Shown here: positions 37,426 to 46,417 of the stretch, one piece after another
Numbering within the stretch: position 1 is the stretch's first letter
How the letters are laid out: the number at the start of each line of letters is the position of its first letter
Assembly (NCBI RefSeq): GCF_004324755.1
Contig: NZ_SDMQ01000014.1
Coordinates: 20,559-84,558 of the forward strand
DNA from: Propioniciclava sinopodophylli
Lineage (GTDB): Bacteria; Actinomycetota; Actinomycetes; Propionibacteriales; Propionibacteriaceae
DNA length: 64,000 nt
Direction of reading: 5' to 3'
Notes under the pieces: model-generated
Databases searched by the model: none
The model's input: the letters and a program-made list of their open reading frames with translations, nothing else
Told to the model about the DNA's origin: nothing
Position numbers and translations under genes: made by a program

Positions 37426-38352
37426 CCAGACCTTGCCATCGACGGTGACGGACGCCTCGGCGTCCGGCCCGAGCGGCAGGACGCGGCCGATGACGGTCCA
37501 GCCCTGGGGGACGTCGGAGCCAGCGAATGTGCCCAGCAGGGCGTGGTCGTCGCCGCCGGTCAGGATGTAGTTCAGGGGGTCTCCCCCGCCGATGGCCGCG
37601 GCGACGGTCTTCTGGGCCTCGTCGACGTCGAGCGAGCCGGAGTCGAGGTCGATCGCGACCCCGGACGCCCGCGCCACGTGCCCGAGGTCGGCCAGCGGCC
37701 CGTCGGAGCAGTCGATGAGCGACGTCGCCCCGGCCTGGGACGCCACGCGTCCCTGCCCGTAGGGCACCTCCGGGACGCGGTGCGCCCGGACCACCGCTCC
37801 CGGCGAGCGGAACCCGCGCCCCAGCACCGCGAGCCCGGCCGCGGCCATGCCGAGGCGTCCGACGTAGGCGACCACGTCGCCCGGCCGGGCACCCGAGCGC
37901 AGCAGCGGCGTCCGGCCCTGCAGGTCGCCGAACACGGTGACGACCACGCCTATGGCCGGCCCGCGCGTCGTGTCACCGCCGACCAGGGCGGCGCCGGCCA
38001 GCTCGCACTCCTCGCGGACGCCCTTGGTGAACTCGAGCACCCAGTCGGTCGGCGTCTCCGGCGGCGCAGACAGCGCGACGACCACGCCCAGCGGCGTCGC
38101 CCCCATCGCCTCGACGTCGGCGAGCGCGGACCCGACGGCCTTGCGGCCCACGTCGTGGGGGCCGGACCAGGCCTTCCGGAAGTGGACGTCCTCGTACAGG
38201 GCATCGGTCGAGACGACCACCTGGCCCGTAGGTGCGAAGACGGCGCAGTCGTCGCCGGGGCCGACGGTGACGGCGTCCGGCATCGTCAAACCGGACGTGA
38301 CGGCGGCGATGAGCCCGAACTCGCCCTCGTCGGCGATCGTGCGCGCCGCCAT
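37393..38352 (-). CDS. thiL: Thiamine-monophosphate kinase
   Basis: Phosphorylates thiamine monophosphate to the active diphosphate. The 319-residue chain has GEFGLIAAV, VGPGDDCAVF, STDALYEDVHF, VEAMGATPLGVVV and GGDTTRG, plus SLIDCSDGPLADLGH and LTGGDDHALLG, the ATP- and metal-binding set. ATG 38352 shares its last base with the ddl stop, so the two are coupled. The end overlaps the convergent YhfC-type gene by 33 bases. Confidence 0.95.
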   Translation of the reverse strand: MAARTIADEGEFGLIAAVTSGLTMPDAVTVGPGDDCAVFAPTGQVVVSTDALYEDVHFRKAWSGPHDVGRKAVGSALADVEAMGATPLGVVVALSAPPETPTDWVLEFTKGVREECELAGAALVGGDTTRGPAIGVVVTVFGDLQGRTPLLRSGARPGDVVAYVGRLGMAAAGLAVLGRGFRSPGAVVRAHRVPEVPYGQGRVASQAGATSLIDCSDGPLADLGHVARASGVAIDLDSGSLDVDEAQKTVAAAIGGGDPLNYILTGGDDHALLGTFAGSDVPQGWTVIGRVLPLGPDAEASVTVDGKVWSGDAGGWRHF

Positions 38353-39470
38353 CAGCGCAGGCCCGTCGGACGCTCCAGGGCGAGCCGGACGAGCTCGGCG
38401 ATCAGGTCGGCATAGCTGAGGCCGGACGCCTCGAACAGCTGGGGGTACATCGAGATGTAGGTGAACCCGGGCATGGTGTTGAGCTCGTTGACGAAGATCT
38501 CCTCGTCGGGGGTGACGAACATGTCCACGCGGGAGAGACCCTCGGCCCCCATGGCGCGGAACGTGCGCGCGCCGAGGCGCTGGAGGCGTGCCAGGAGCGG
38601 ACCGTCGATGGCGGCGGGGACGTCCAGGCTCACTTGTTCGCCGGGGGTGTACTTGGCCTCGAAGTCGTAGAACGCGTCGGGGGTGTGCATGCGGATCTCG
38701 CCGGCCAGCGATACGCGGGGCGCGCCGTCGAGGTTGTCGAGCACGGCCACCTCGACCTCGCGGGCGTTCATGACGCCCTCCTCGACGATGATCTTGGGGT
38801 CGTAGCCGAAGGCCTCCTCGATGCAGCGCGGGAGGTCGTCCGGGGTGGCCGCGCGGGTGATGCCGAGGCTGGAGCCGCCGCGCGCGGGCTTGACGAACAC
38901 GGGGAAGGTGAGGTCGGCTTCGATCTTCTGCAGGAAGTGGCGCTGCTCGGCGCCCCACTGGCGCCGGTGGATGGTCACCCAGGGCGCGACGGGGAGGCCG
39001 GCGCCTGCGAGGGCGGTCTTCATCAGGTCCTTGTCCATGCCGTTGGCCGACGCCGCGACACCGGACCCGACGTAGCGGATGCCCATCATCTCGAACAGCC
39101 CCTGGATGGTGCCGTCCTCGCCGAAGGGGCCGTGCAGCAGGGCGAAGGCGACGTCGAAGTCGCGCTGGTCGACGAGGGTGTCACCGTCGATGGTCGCGAT
39201 GCGGCCCCCGCCGTCACGGCGCATCAACAGTGCTTCGGGACGATCCTCGGTCAGGCGCGGCAGCGTCCCCTCGACCACCTGCATGGCCGCCATCTCCTCC
39301 ACGGGCACCTGCACCCACCGACCGCTCGGCGTGATGCCGACGCCGATGACCTCGAACCGCTCGGTGTCGATGGCCCGCGTGACGCCGCCCGCGGTGAGGC
39401 ACGACACGTCGTGTTCGGAGCTGACCCCGCCGAAGATGATCGCGACACGCGTGCGGGTGGTTTCGGCCAT
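38352..39470 (-). CDS. ddl: D-alanine-D-alanine ligase
   Basis: Makes the D-Ala-D-Ala dipeptide for peptidoglycan; ATP-grasp, 372 residues. FGGVSSEHDVSCLTAG is at the N-terminus, followed by ALLHGPFGEDGTIQGL. The ATP-binding loop is VKPARGGSSLGITR and the Mg-binding end is FVNELNTMPGFTYISMYPQL. The ligand Tyr of D-Ala-D-Ala enzymes (GKYTPGEQ-type loop, here EAKYTPGEQ) is present, arguing against a D-Ala-D-Lac enzyme. AGGAGA precedes the ATG. It is coupled with thiL. Confidence 0.96.
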   Translation of the reverse strand: MAETTRTRVAIIFGGVSSEHDVSCLTAGGVTRAIDTERFEVIGVGITPSGRWVQVPVEEMAAMQVVEGTLPRLTEDRPEALLMRRDGGGRIATIDGDTLVDQRDFDVAFALLHGPFGEDGTIQGLFEMMGIRYVGSGVAASANGMDKDLMKTALAGAGLPVAPWVTIHRRQWGAEQRHFLQKIEADLTFPVFVKPARGGSSLGITRAATPDDLPRCIEEAFGYDPKIIVEEGVMNAREVEVAVLDNLDGAPRVSLAGEIRMHTPDAFYDFEAKYTPGEQVSLDVPAAIDGPLLARLQRLGARTFRAMGAEGLSRVDMFVTPDEEIFVNELNTMPGFTYISMYPQLFEASGLSYADLIAELVRLALERPTGLR

Positions 39471-39587
39471 CGGGTTCTCCTGTCGAAGCGGGGCGCACCT
39501 ACCCTAACGGCATGCGCACCTTTCACCGCCGCCGACCGCGTCGAAGGCGCCTCCGGTGCGGCGGCGCGAGCTGCGCTGCTCGCCCGA

Positions 39588-39609
39588 TGGAGGTGATTGA
39601 ACACCTCCA
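39588..39609 (+). other. Short hairpin in the ddl / GT39 intergenic gap
   Basis: TGGAGGTG and CACCTCCA form a perfect 8-bp stem with a six-base loop (ATTGAA), 54 bases before the glycosyltransferase start. No U-tract follows. It lies upstream of the predicted -10 box, so an operator or DNA palindrome is more likely than an RNA signal. Confidence 0.35.
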
Positions 39610-39650
39610 ATACCAGGTGGACGTGATCATGTTGCTGACGTCAACTGCGC

Positions 39651-39656
39651 TAGCGT
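39651..39656 (+). promoter_or_regulatory. -10 box of a predicted leaderless GT39-type gene promoter
   Basis: TAGCGT lies exactly at -12 to -7 of the ATG at 39663. No ribosome site is present. Confidence 0.55.
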
Positions 39657-39662
39657 CGGCTC

Positions 39663-41138
39663 ATGGGTAGGCGGGGCCTTGTGGTCAGTCTTGCGCCGGT
39701 CACAGTGGCCGTCGTTGCGCTGGTGGTGACCGGCGCCGGCGCTTGGATCCCGGGACTTTGGTACGACGAGTTCGTCACCATGACCTCGGGCCAACGCTCC
39801 TGGCCCTCCTTGTGGGCGATGCTGGGCCACGTCGATGCGGTCCACGGCGTCTACTACGCAACGGTCAAAGCATGGGGGATGTTGTTCGGCTTCAGCCCCC
39901 TCGCCATCCGGTTCCCATCAGTACTTGCGGTTGCATTGACGGCCCTGCTTCTCGTCAGGATGGGTCAACAACTGTGGGGACTTGTCCCGGGCGTGACCGC
40001 CGGACTGGTCTACGTTCTGATTCCGCGGACCCTCTGGATGGGACCTCATGCGCGCTCCTACGCCATCGCCGCCTTCGCCATCACCCTTGCGGCCTTCCTG
40101 TTGGTCCGCGCTCTGACCAAGGATCGGAGTCGGGACTGGCTGCTTTTCGGACTGGGTTGGGGACTCGCGATCTCGACCTTCATCTACAACGCCCTCCTCC
40201 TGCCAGTCTTCCTGGTGGTGGGGATGCTGGGCCGTGAATGGCAGAAGCCGCCTCCGCGGCTGTTGTTGAGTCTGGGTGGCGGCTTGATCGGGGCGGCACC
40301 CGTGCTGGTCGTCGCAATTTCGCAACGGGGGCAGATCGGCTGGATCAAACTCCTCACGGTTCGCCGAGCCCTCTCGACGCCCTATTACATGTTCCTTGAT
40401 GGAACCGACACCCTCGTTGGTGTCGGTGGCTGGGGCGCCCTCATCGGGCTGGCACTCCTCCTTACCATCGCGTCGGTTGTGAGGCCGGCCCAACAGCCGA
40501 CGCGATCGCTCGACCTGCGTGCCGCTGGCGTCCTCACCCTCGGGTGGTTGACGGTGCCGCCACTGACGTTGGTCGCTGTCGGCTTCGTCCTCCCCTTGTA
40601 CTACGACCACTACGTGGCGATCAGCACCCCCGCAGTCGCACTGCTCTTCGCAGCTGCCATCGCTCGCGCTGGATCCCGAGTGTGGGTCGCGTGCGTGACC
40701 GTCGCCTTGGCTGCAGCGTTGGCGTGGCAGCCGTGGGCAGACTTTCGCCAGCCCAACTCCAGGACGAATGTCCTCGACGTAGTCGCCGCAGTAGGTCGAG
40801 TAGCCGAAGCAGGTGACCACATCTGGTTTGCAGACGGCGCAGATTGGAGTACTCGCCAACTGCGCTACGGCTACCCTTCTGAGTTCGCCCGGTACCACGA
40901 CCTGACCCTGGACAGGGACTTCGAAGAAGTGCCGGACTTCTTCGGCACGAGCCTGCCCTTGCCAGTTGTGGAACAGAGGCTCCGGAGCGTGGACAGGGTG
41001 GTCATGATCGTGAACCAGCCCGAGCAGCCACAACCCTATGTGGAGACAGCCTCACGGATGCTCGATGAAGCGGGGCTTGAACGCTCGGCTGAGGAGGTGC
41101 TTCCCGGCTGGTCCGTCGCCCTTTACCGGCGTGGCTGA
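39663..41138 (+). CDS. GT39/ArnT-type membrane glycosyltransferase
   Basis: A 491-residue GT-C fold protein with ten or more membrane helices. The first outer loop carries the acidic motif WYDEFVTMT expected of the Asp/Glu catalytic residue, and HVDAVHGVYYATVKAWG resembles the sugar-lipid site. A 130-residue soluble C-terminal domain follows. Such enzymes move a sugar from a polyprenyl phosphate carrier to proteins or glycans outside the membrane. Codon use is less extreme in GC than in neighbouring core genes, and a broken gene follows, suggesting an acquired segment. The acceptor is unknown. Confidence 0.8.
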   Translation: MGRRGLVVSLAPVTVAVVALVVTGAGAWIPGLWYDEFVTMTSGQRSWPSLWAMLGHVDAVHGVYYATVKAWGMLFGFSPLAIRFPSVLAVALTALLLVRMGQQLWGLVPGVTAGLVYVLIPRTLWMGPHARSYAIAAFAITLAAFLLVRALTKDRSRDWLLFGLGWGLAISTFIYNALLLPVFLVVGMLGREWQKPPPRLLLSLGGGLIGAAPVLVVAISQRGQIGWIKLLTVRRALSTPYYMFLDGTDTLVGVGGWGALIGLALLLTIASVVRPAQQPTRSLDLRAAGVLTLGWLTVPPLTLVAVGFVLPLYYDHYVAISTPAVALLFAAAIARAGSRVWVACVTVALAAALAWQPWADFRQPNSRTNVLDVVAAVGRVAEAGDHIWFADGADWSTRQLRYGYPSEFARYHDLTLDRDFEEVPDFFGTSLPLPVVEQRLRSVDRVVMIVNQPEQPQPYVETASRMLDEAGLERSAEEVLPGWSVALYRRG

Positions 41139-41240
41139 CAGTCGAATGGCCGCCTTCACGGGCCGTTGTGCCGCGCCGACCAGACCATCGGACTCGAGTT
41201 GCCGGTCGGGGAGCATCGCGTGGCGACAAGGCACTGACCC

Positions 41241-41956
41241 TCAGCCGCCTGCCCCGTCCCACCACCTCAGGACGCGCAGGGCGTGGAAGGTCAGCCACGG
41301 CGGGGGCTCCCCCACGGGGACGTCGTCGTCGAACCAGACCTGCCCCTTGAAGCGGGTTCCCTACCGCCAGCGCCCGTCCTCGTCGCGGGCCGCCCAGACC
41401 GCCTCGACAGCGGTGGAATGGAACGAGTGCCGCGTGGAGCCGTTCACCCACTCGCAGTTCCAGCCGCCCTCGGCCATCTGGTGCTCGAGGAACCAGTCGA
41501 CGAGGCCGGACACGTCGACGCCCAGCCAGGTCCCGTTGGCGAGGTGTACCCGTTGGTGCAGCAGTCCATCTCCCCGCCCCAGTACGGAAGGCCCTCGTAC
41601 TCCCAGCGGCTGTTGGCCGAGAGCTTCTCCGCTGTGTCACCGGGTTCGGACGCCGGGACCCCCCACTCGCGCAGGGCGTTGAGTGTCCACGTGGTGGCTG
41701 TCCAGGGCTGGCCCTCGTCGTCGTCGGGCCTGTTGAGGGCCCGTGCGTCGGCGCGGCTGGGGAAGTACGCGCCGCCGGCCCACTGGCCATCGGGATCCTG
41801 CAGCGCCAGGAGGCGCGCCCCCATTCCTTCCGTCGCCACGCGCGCGCGGGTCTCCTGCCAGACGTGCGGAGGGGCGCCGGCGAGGTCGCGCTCCACCTGC
41901 CAGCGCAGCGCGGGGTCGGTGTCCAACAACCAGTCGATCAGCTCGTCCGAAGGCAT
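41241..41956 (-). pseudogene. Broken squalene-cyclase-like (prenyltransferase/squalene oxidase repeat) gene
   Basis: From ATG 41956 the minus strand reads an intact N-terminus (LIDWLLDTDPALRWQVERDL, DGQWAGGAYFPS, ATTWTLNALREWGV) up to EMDCCTNGY. There one frameshift near 41545 is needed to continue with LANGTWLGVDVSGLVDWFL and GGWNCEWVNGSTRHSFHS. A TAG stop near 41360 follows, and the same frame ends with WLTFHALRVLRWWDGAGG. The centre of the normal protein (roughly 60-100 residues) is missing. The intact relatives are short cytoplasmic terpene-cyclase-like proteins of unknown role. Confidence 0.85.
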
Positions 41957-42005
41957 GGTGCAGCCTAAGCGTGGCGTCGTCGGGGTGTCGATGGGTGCCG
42001 GTTGT

Positions 42006-42011
42006 CTAGAC
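42006..42011 (+). promoter_or_regulatory. -10 box before the 60-residue protein gene
   Basis: TAGACT ends nine bases before the ATG at 42021, predicting a 5' leader of about three bases. No ribosome site is present. Confidence 0.5.
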
Positions 42012-42020
42012 TGCGGGCCC

Positions 42021-42203
42021 ATGCACTCAGGAGTGACCGTGGCGCGTCGCGTCGAGGACGGCTGGGAGTGCGTGGACGACCACGGACGTCGCGTGGTCCT
42101 GCCCGTGGGGGTTATCGACCTCGCCCTGCGCGACCTGCGCGTGGGCCAGCGCCTGCTGGTCGAGGTCGTGGACGGCCTCGTGATGCGGGCCTCCCTGCCC
42201 TGA
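42021..42203 (+). CDS. Small conserved-looking hypothetical protein (60 residues)
   Basis: A 60-residue protein, ARRVEDGWECVDDHGRRVVL followed by VGQRLLVEVVDG, with the look of a small five-strand beta barrel or RNA-binding-like fold. I do not recognise the family. Coding support comes from strong third-position G/C and a -10 box close to the ATG that suits a leaderless mRNA. It ends before a large hairpin shared with convergent leuD. Confidence 0.6.
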   Translation: MHSGVTVARRVEDGWECVDDHGRRVVLPVGVIDLALRDLRVGQRLLVEVVDGLVMRASLP

Positions 42204-42238
42204 CCGAAGGCCGCGATCCCCGCTCCGGAGCCCGGACG

Positions 42239-42290
42239 CCGGATCCCCCGAGATACGCCGCCGGCAAGCGGTGTTTCTCGGCGGATCCGG
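42239..42290. terminator. Large imperfect hairpin, probable bidirectional terminator
   Basis: Two 22-base arms (42239-42260 and 42269-42290) pair with only two mismatches and one G-U, around an eight-base loop CCGGCAAG. It lies between the convergent small-protein gene and leuD. Confidence 0.6.
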
Positions 42291-42329
42291 GGTGGGTTCA
42301 GGGCCTCGCGGCGCGGCGCGCTCCCGACG

Positions 42330-42935
42330 TCAGTTGGCGACCTTCGCGGGGATGGTCTTCACCTTCCACGACGGACGCCTGGCCTCGTAGGCGGCGATGT
42401 CGGCGTCCTTCTGCAGCGTGATGCCGATGTCGTCCAGCCCATTCAGCAGGCGGTGGCGGGTGTAGTCGTCGATCTCGAACGGGAACGTCGCCTCACCGGC
42501 GGTGATCGTGCGCGCCACGAGGTCGACGGTGAGCTCGGCGCCGGGGGTCCCATCGAGGAACGCCCACAGCTCCTCGACGACCTCGGGCGACACCAGCGCG
42601 ACCAACAGCCCGGACTTGCCCGAGTTGCCCCGGAAGATGTCACCGAAGCGCGAGCCGATGACCACCTTGAAGCCGTAGTTCTGCAGCGCCCACACCGCGT
42701 GCTCGCGCGAGGAGCCCGTCCCGAAGTCGGGCCCGACCACGAGCACGGAGCCGGCCTTGTAGGCGTCCTGGTTGAGCACGAACGCGGGGTCGTTGCGCCA
42801 GGCGGCGAACAGGCCGTCCTCGAAGCCCGACCGGGTCACGCGCTTGAGGTAGACCGCCGGGATGATCTGGTCGGTGTCGACGTTCGAGCGACGCAGCGGC
42901 ACGCCGACGCCGGTGTGCGATTCAAACTTCTCCAT
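42330..42935 (-). CDS. leuD: 3-isopropylmalate dehydratase small subunit
   Basis: Small subunit of isopropylmalate isomerase (leucine synthesis), 201 residues. [32 protein letters not shown] and [14 protein letters not shown] are the substrate-loop and swivel-domain motifs. It starts two bases after the leuC stop. Length and motifs are normal. Confidence 0.97.
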   Translation of the reverse strand: MEKFESHTGVGVPLRRSNVDTDQIIPAVYLKRVTRSGFEDGLFAAWRNDPAFVLNQDAYKAGSVLVVGPDFGTGSSREHAVWALQNYGFKVVIGSRFGDIFRGNSGKSGLLVALVSPEVVEELWAFLDGTPGAELTVDLVARTITAGEATFPFEIDDYTRHRLLNGLDDIGITLQKDADIAAYEARRPSWKVKTIPAKVAN

Positions 42936-42937
42936 GG

Positions 42938-44347
42938 TCAGTTCCCCTCAACAAGGTCGGCGGGCGAGGACAGGGTGCCGCGCACGGCCGTGGCGGCGGC
43001 GACCGACGGCGAGACGAGGTGGGTGCGTCCACCCTTGCCCTGGCGCCCCTCGAAGTTGCGGTTCGAGGTGGACGCCGAGCGCTCGCCCGGCTTGAGCTGG
43101 TCGGGGTTCATGCCCAGGCACATGGAGCAGCCGGCCTCGCGCCACTCCGCACCTGCGGCCTTGAACACCTCGTCGAGGCCCTCCTCCATCGCCTGCAGGC
43201 GGACGCGCGCCGAGCCGGGCACCACCATCATGCGGACGCCGTCGGCGACCTTGCGGCCCGCCAGCACGGACGCCGCCAGGCGCAGGTCCTCGATGCGGCC
43301 GTTGGTGCAGGAACCGAGGAACACGGTGTCAACCGGGATGTCCTTCATCTTGGTGCCGGCCACCAGATCCATGTACTCCAGGGCACGCTCGGCAGCGGCG
43401 CGGTCGACCGGGTCGGAGAAGTCCTCCGGCGACGGGACGGCCTCCCCGAGGCCGACGCCCTGGCCGGGGTTCGTGCCCCACGTCACGAACGGGGTGAGGC
43501 TGGCGGCGTCGATGTCAACCTCGGCGTCGAAGACGGCGTCGTCATCGCTGCGCAGGGTCTTCCAGTACTCGACGGCGGCGTCCCAGTCGGCGCCCTCGGG
43601 GGCGTGCGGGCGCCCCTTGAGGTAGGCGAACGTGGTCTCGTCGGGCGCGACCATTCCTGCCTTCGCACCCCACTCGATGGACATGTTGCAGATCGTCATC
43701 CGGCCCTCCATCGACATGTTCTCGATGGTGGTGCCGCGGTACTCGACGATGTAGCCCTGTCCGCCGCCCGTGCCGACCTTCGCGATGAGGGCGAGCACGA
43801 CATCCTTGGGGGTGACGCCGGCGGGCAGGTTGCCGTTGATGTTGACGGCCATCCGCTTGGCGGGCGCCTGGTTGAGGGTCTGGGTGGCGAGCACGTGCTC
43901 GACCTCGGAGGTGCCGATGCCGAACGCGAGCGCGCCGAACGCGCCGTGGGTGGCCGTGTGGGAGTCGCCGCAGACGATCGTCATGCCGGGCTGGGTGATG
44001 CCCAACTGCGGGCCGATGATGTGGACGATGCCCTGGTCCTTGTCACCCAGCGAGTGCAGCCGGATGCCGAACTCGGCCGCGTTCTTGCGCAGCGTGTCGA
44101 CCTGCAGGCGGGAGACCGGGTCGGCGATCGGGGCGAGGATGTTCTCGGTGGGGGTGTTGTGATCCTCGGTGGCCAGCGTCAGGTCCGGACGCCGCACGGG
44201 ACGACCCGCGAGGCGGAGGCCGTCGAAGGCCTGCGGGCTGGTGACCTCGTGCACGAGGTGCAGGTCGATGAACAACAGGTCAGGCTCGCCCTCGGCGCGC
44301 TTCACGACGTGGTCCTCCCAGACCTTGTCACTCAGGGTCTTGCCCAT
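42938..44347 (-). CDS. leuC: 3-isopropylmalate dehydratase large subunit
   Basis: Aconitase-family iron-sulphur subunit, 469 residues. [20 protein letters not shown] is at the substrate site. The 4Fe-4S ligands are the Cys in [14 protein letters not shown] and the pair in [12 protein letters not shown]. It catalyses 2- to 3-isopropylmalate conversion with LeuD. The IclR-type gene is divergently placed 107 bases away with a palindrome between them, so leuCD is probably controlled by it. Confidence 0.97.
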   Translation of the reverse strand: MGKTLSDKVWEDHVVKRAEGEPDLLFIDLHLVHEVTSPQAFDGLRLAGRPVRRPDLTLATEDHNTPTENILAPIADPVSRLQVDTLRKNAAEFGIRLHSLGDKDQGIVHIIGPQLGITQPGMTIVCGDSHTATHGAFGALAFGIGTSEVEHVLATQTLNQAPAKRMAVNINGNLPAGVTPKDVVLALIAKVGTGGGQGYIVEYRGTTIENMSMEGRMTICNMSIEWGAKAGMVAPDETTFAYLKGRPHAPEGADWDAAVEYWKTLRSDDDAVFDAEVDIDAASLTPFVTWGTNPGQGVGLGEAVPSPEDFSDPVDRAAAERALEYMDLVAGTKMKDIPVDTVFLGSCTNGRIEDLRLAASVLAGRKVADGVRMMVVPGSARVRLQAMEEGLDEVFKAAGAEWREAGCSMCLGMNPDQLKPGERSASTSNRNFEGRQGKGGRTHLVSPSVAAATAVRGTLSSPADLVEGN

Positions 44348-44391
44348 GCGGATCCCCCATCACTCCTGGTTGGCTGGGCTCATCGAAGCCC

Positions 44392-44406
44392 TTCATCCAC
44401 GATGAA
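44392..44406. promoter_or_regulatory. Candidate IclR-type operator between leuC and its regulator
   Basis: TTCATC-CAC-GATGAA is a perfect inverted repeat 45 bases from the leuC start and 49 bases from the regulator start. Position and symmetry suit an IclR-family dimer site. The assignment is inferred. Confidence 0.5.
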
Positions 44407-44454
44407 ACCACTTTTCGACTTGCATGTCACAGAATGAGACGGCAGTATCAGAGT

Positions 44455-45180
44455 ATGGACACAGGTTCTTCCGGCGTCGGCGTCCTCGACAAGGCCGCCC
44501 AGGTGCTCACCGCCCTCGAGCAGGGCCCCACCACGCTCGCGGGCCTCGTGACCGCGACCGGCCTCGCCCGCCCCACGGCCCACCGGCTCGCCGTGGCGCT
44601 CGAGCACCACCGGCTCGTCAGCCGTGACCTGCAGGGCCGCTTCGTGCTCGGGCCTCGCCTCACCGAACTGGCCGCCGCCGCCGGCGAGGACCGCCTTCTG
44701 GCCACCGCCGGCCCCGTGCTGGCCCGCCTGCGCGACATCACCGGTGAGTCCGCCCAACTGTTCCGCCGCCAGGGTGACTTCCGCATCTGCGCTGCGACCG
44801 CCGAGCGGCCCTCGGGCCTGCGTGACACCGTACCGGTCGGCACGCAGCTCACCATGAACGCCGGCTCGGCCGCTCAGGTGCTGCTCGCCTGGGAGGACCC
44901 GGAGCGCATCCAGCGTGGCCTCACCAACGCGACCTTCTCCGCCGTGGCGCTGTCCACCGTCCGCCGCCGCGGCTGGGCCCAGTCGGTCGCCGAGCGCGAG
45001 GCCGGCGTGGCCTCGGTGTCGGCGCCGGTGCGCTCACCCAACGGCAAGGTCATCGCCGCCGTCTCGGTGTCCGGGCCCATTGAGCGGCTCACCCGCCAGC
45101 CCGGACGCCTCCACGCCCCGGCCGTGATGGCCGCCGCCGAGCGGCTGTCCGAGGTGTTGCGCCGCAGCGGCGACGCCTGA
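44455..45180 (+). CDS. IclR family transcriptional regulator (NdgR/LtbR-like)
   Basis: A 241-residue regulator. The N-terminal winged helix (GVLDKAAQVLTALEQGPTTL, GLARPTAHRLAVALEHH) is followed by an effector domain with ATAERPSGLRDTVPVGTQL and GWAQSVAEREAGVASVSAPV. Genes of this type divergent from leuCD in actinobacteria (NdgR, LtbR) control leucine and related amino-acid synthesis, and the location is the same here. ATG 44455 gives a normal N-terminus; CAGTAT at -12 to -7 suggests a leaderless mRNA. Confidence 0.92.
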   Translation: MDTGSSGVGVLDKAAQVLTALEQGPTTLAGLVTATGLARPTAHRLAVALEHHRLVSRDLQGRFVLGPRLTELAAAAGEDRLLATAGPVLARLRDITGESAQLFRRQGDFRICAATAERPSGLRDTVPVGTQLTMNAGSAAQVLLAWEDPERIQRGLTNATFSAVALSTVRRRGWAQSVAEREAGVASVSAPVRSPNGKVIAAVSVSGPIERLTRQPGRLHAPAVMAAAERLSEVLRRSGDA

Positions 45181-45185
45181 TCGCC

Positions 45186-45415
45186 TTACAGGGCCGCCAC
45201 CCGTTCGGGCGTCAGGTCACCGAACCCCAGGTTCCGGGGCAGGCGCTTGCCCTGGGCGCGGAAGTCCGTCCCCAGCACAATGGACGCCAGCGTGATGACC
45301 GCGTCGATCCCAGGGGTCGGCGTTCTGCAGCGTCGTCTGCAGCACGTTGCGGCCGCTTCCGCCTGCGGCCAGACTGCCTGCAGCTTCGCCAGCAACTCGG
45401 GGGTCCGCGCATGGC
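45186..45415 (-). pseudogene. Remnant of an opine-dehydrogenase-like gene
   Basis: Three separated pieces on the minus strand resemble the C-terminal half of NAD-dependent octopine/nopaline dehydrogenases. They are ARTPELLAKLQAVWPQAEAA, then in another frame RNVLQTTLQNADP, then after a large deletion GIDAVITLASIVLGTDFRAQ with GKRLPRNLGFGDLTPERV up to a stop. The NAD-binding half is absent. It is non-functional. Identification rests on motif memory and needs a search. Confidence 0.55.
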
Positions 45416-45440
45416 TTGATCCTCCCGCACGCAGGTCCGC

Positions 45441-46145
45441 CTACGGAAGGGCGCGGCGCGGCGCCGAACGCCCCAGCCGCCAGGCCGGACGGAGCGCCCT
45501 CGTCCCCTCCGTCGGGACCGCGAGCGGGGGCGCCGCGAGCCGGGGCACCTCACGGCCGGCGAGGAACGGCAGCACAACGTCCAGCAACTGGTCGATCTCG
45601 TCGGCGCAGGCCTGGGCGGCCCTGGCTCCGCGCCCATAGGGGTCCTCGACGTCGTAGCTCATCGAGTTCTGGCCGGCCACCGACACCAGCCGCTCCACCC
45701 GGTCGAAGGCGTCCGACGCGGCCGCGTCCTCGGCACGGGACGCCCCCAGAGCGCGCACGGCCCGCGCCGCCTGCTGCAGCCCGAGGATGACGTGGCGGTG
45801 GCGCGGGAACGAATCCAGCAGGCGCATGTGGTGAGCGAACTCGAAGACGACGACGAGGTCGACCCGGCGCAGGATCTCCTCGTCGACCGCGCGGCTGACG
45901 TGCCCTGACGCGTCGCCGCCGCGGGCGACCAGCAGTTCGGCCATCGCGGGGTCCATCCCCCGTCCCGGGTAGCCGGGCGTGCCGGCGCTGGCAAACGTGA
46001 TGCCGGCGCCGGCGTCCGGTGGCAGCACCTGGCGCGCACGCCGCTCCGCATACGGCGAGCGGGAGATGTTGGCGGTGCACACGAACAGCACCGTCGACGG
46101 CGCGTGGGTGCCGGTGCTCCGCCGGGCTGCGGACGACCCGGTCAC
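45441..46145 (-). CDS. Low-molecular-weight protein-tyrosine phosphatase
   Basis: A 234-residue phosphatase. The P-loop VLFVCTANISRSP carries the catalytic Cys and Arg (C-T-A-N-I-S-R), and the general acid Asp is in VEDPYGRG. A Pro/Arg-rich tail of about 35 residues follows the domain. In polysaccharide loci such enzymes reverse autophosphorylation of BY-kinases, and a Wzz/BY-kinase is encoded 8 kb downstream. The GTG start overlaps the PqqD-like stop by four bases. Confidence 0.92.
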   Translation of the reverse strand: MTGSSAARRSTGTHAPSTVLFVCTANISRSPYAERRARQVLPPDAGAGITFASAGTPGYPGRGMDPAMAELLVARGGDASGHVSRAVDEEILRRVDLVVVFEFAHHMRLLDSFPRHRHVILGLQQAARAVRALGASRAEDAAASDAFDRVERLVSVAGQNSMSYDVEDPYGRGARAAQACADEIDQLLDVVLPFLAGREVPRLAAPPLAVPTEGTRALRPAWRLGRSAPRRALP

Positions 46146-46417
46146 GGCGCCCGCTCCAGCAGCCGGGCATCGAGGAGCGAGCCGAGGTAGGCGCGGGTCT
46201 CGTCGGCGATCGTGTCGACGTCCACGCCCAGCAGATCCGCCACCGCCGCCGGGACGTCCGGGTCGCCCTCGGCGGCGACCACCCAGATGAGCGCGGCGGT
46301 GCCGTGCAGGGCGACGGGGTCCCCGTCCGGCAGCGGCATCAGGTACGCCGCGACGGGGCGGTCGCGTTCGGGCGGGAGCACCACGTGGCCCAGCCGGTGC
46401 GGGATGCGGTAGGTCAT
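46142..46417 (-). CDS. PqqD-family-like small protein
   Basis: A 91-residue protein with the PqqD-like pattern DPVALHGTAALIWVVAAEGD, then VAAVADLLGVDVDTI-type helices and LGSLLDARLLE. PqqD domains present peptides to modification enzymes in RiPP pathways. Here there is no precursor peptide or radical-SAM partner nearby, and the gene is locked by 4-bp overlaps between a nucleotidyltransferase-like gene and a phosphatase gene. A role in polysaccharide-linked modification is inferred. Confidence 0.7.
   Translation of the reverse strand: MTYRIPHRLGHVVLPPERDRPVAAYLMPLPDGDPVALHGTAALIWVVAAEGDPDVPAAVADLLGVDVDTIADETRAYLGSLLDARLLERAP

Noticed and set aside
46142..46417. RiPP biosynthetic cluster based on the PqqD-like protein
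   Set aside because: No precursor peptide, radical-SAM maturase or peptidase is nearby; the neighbours are polysaccharide genes.
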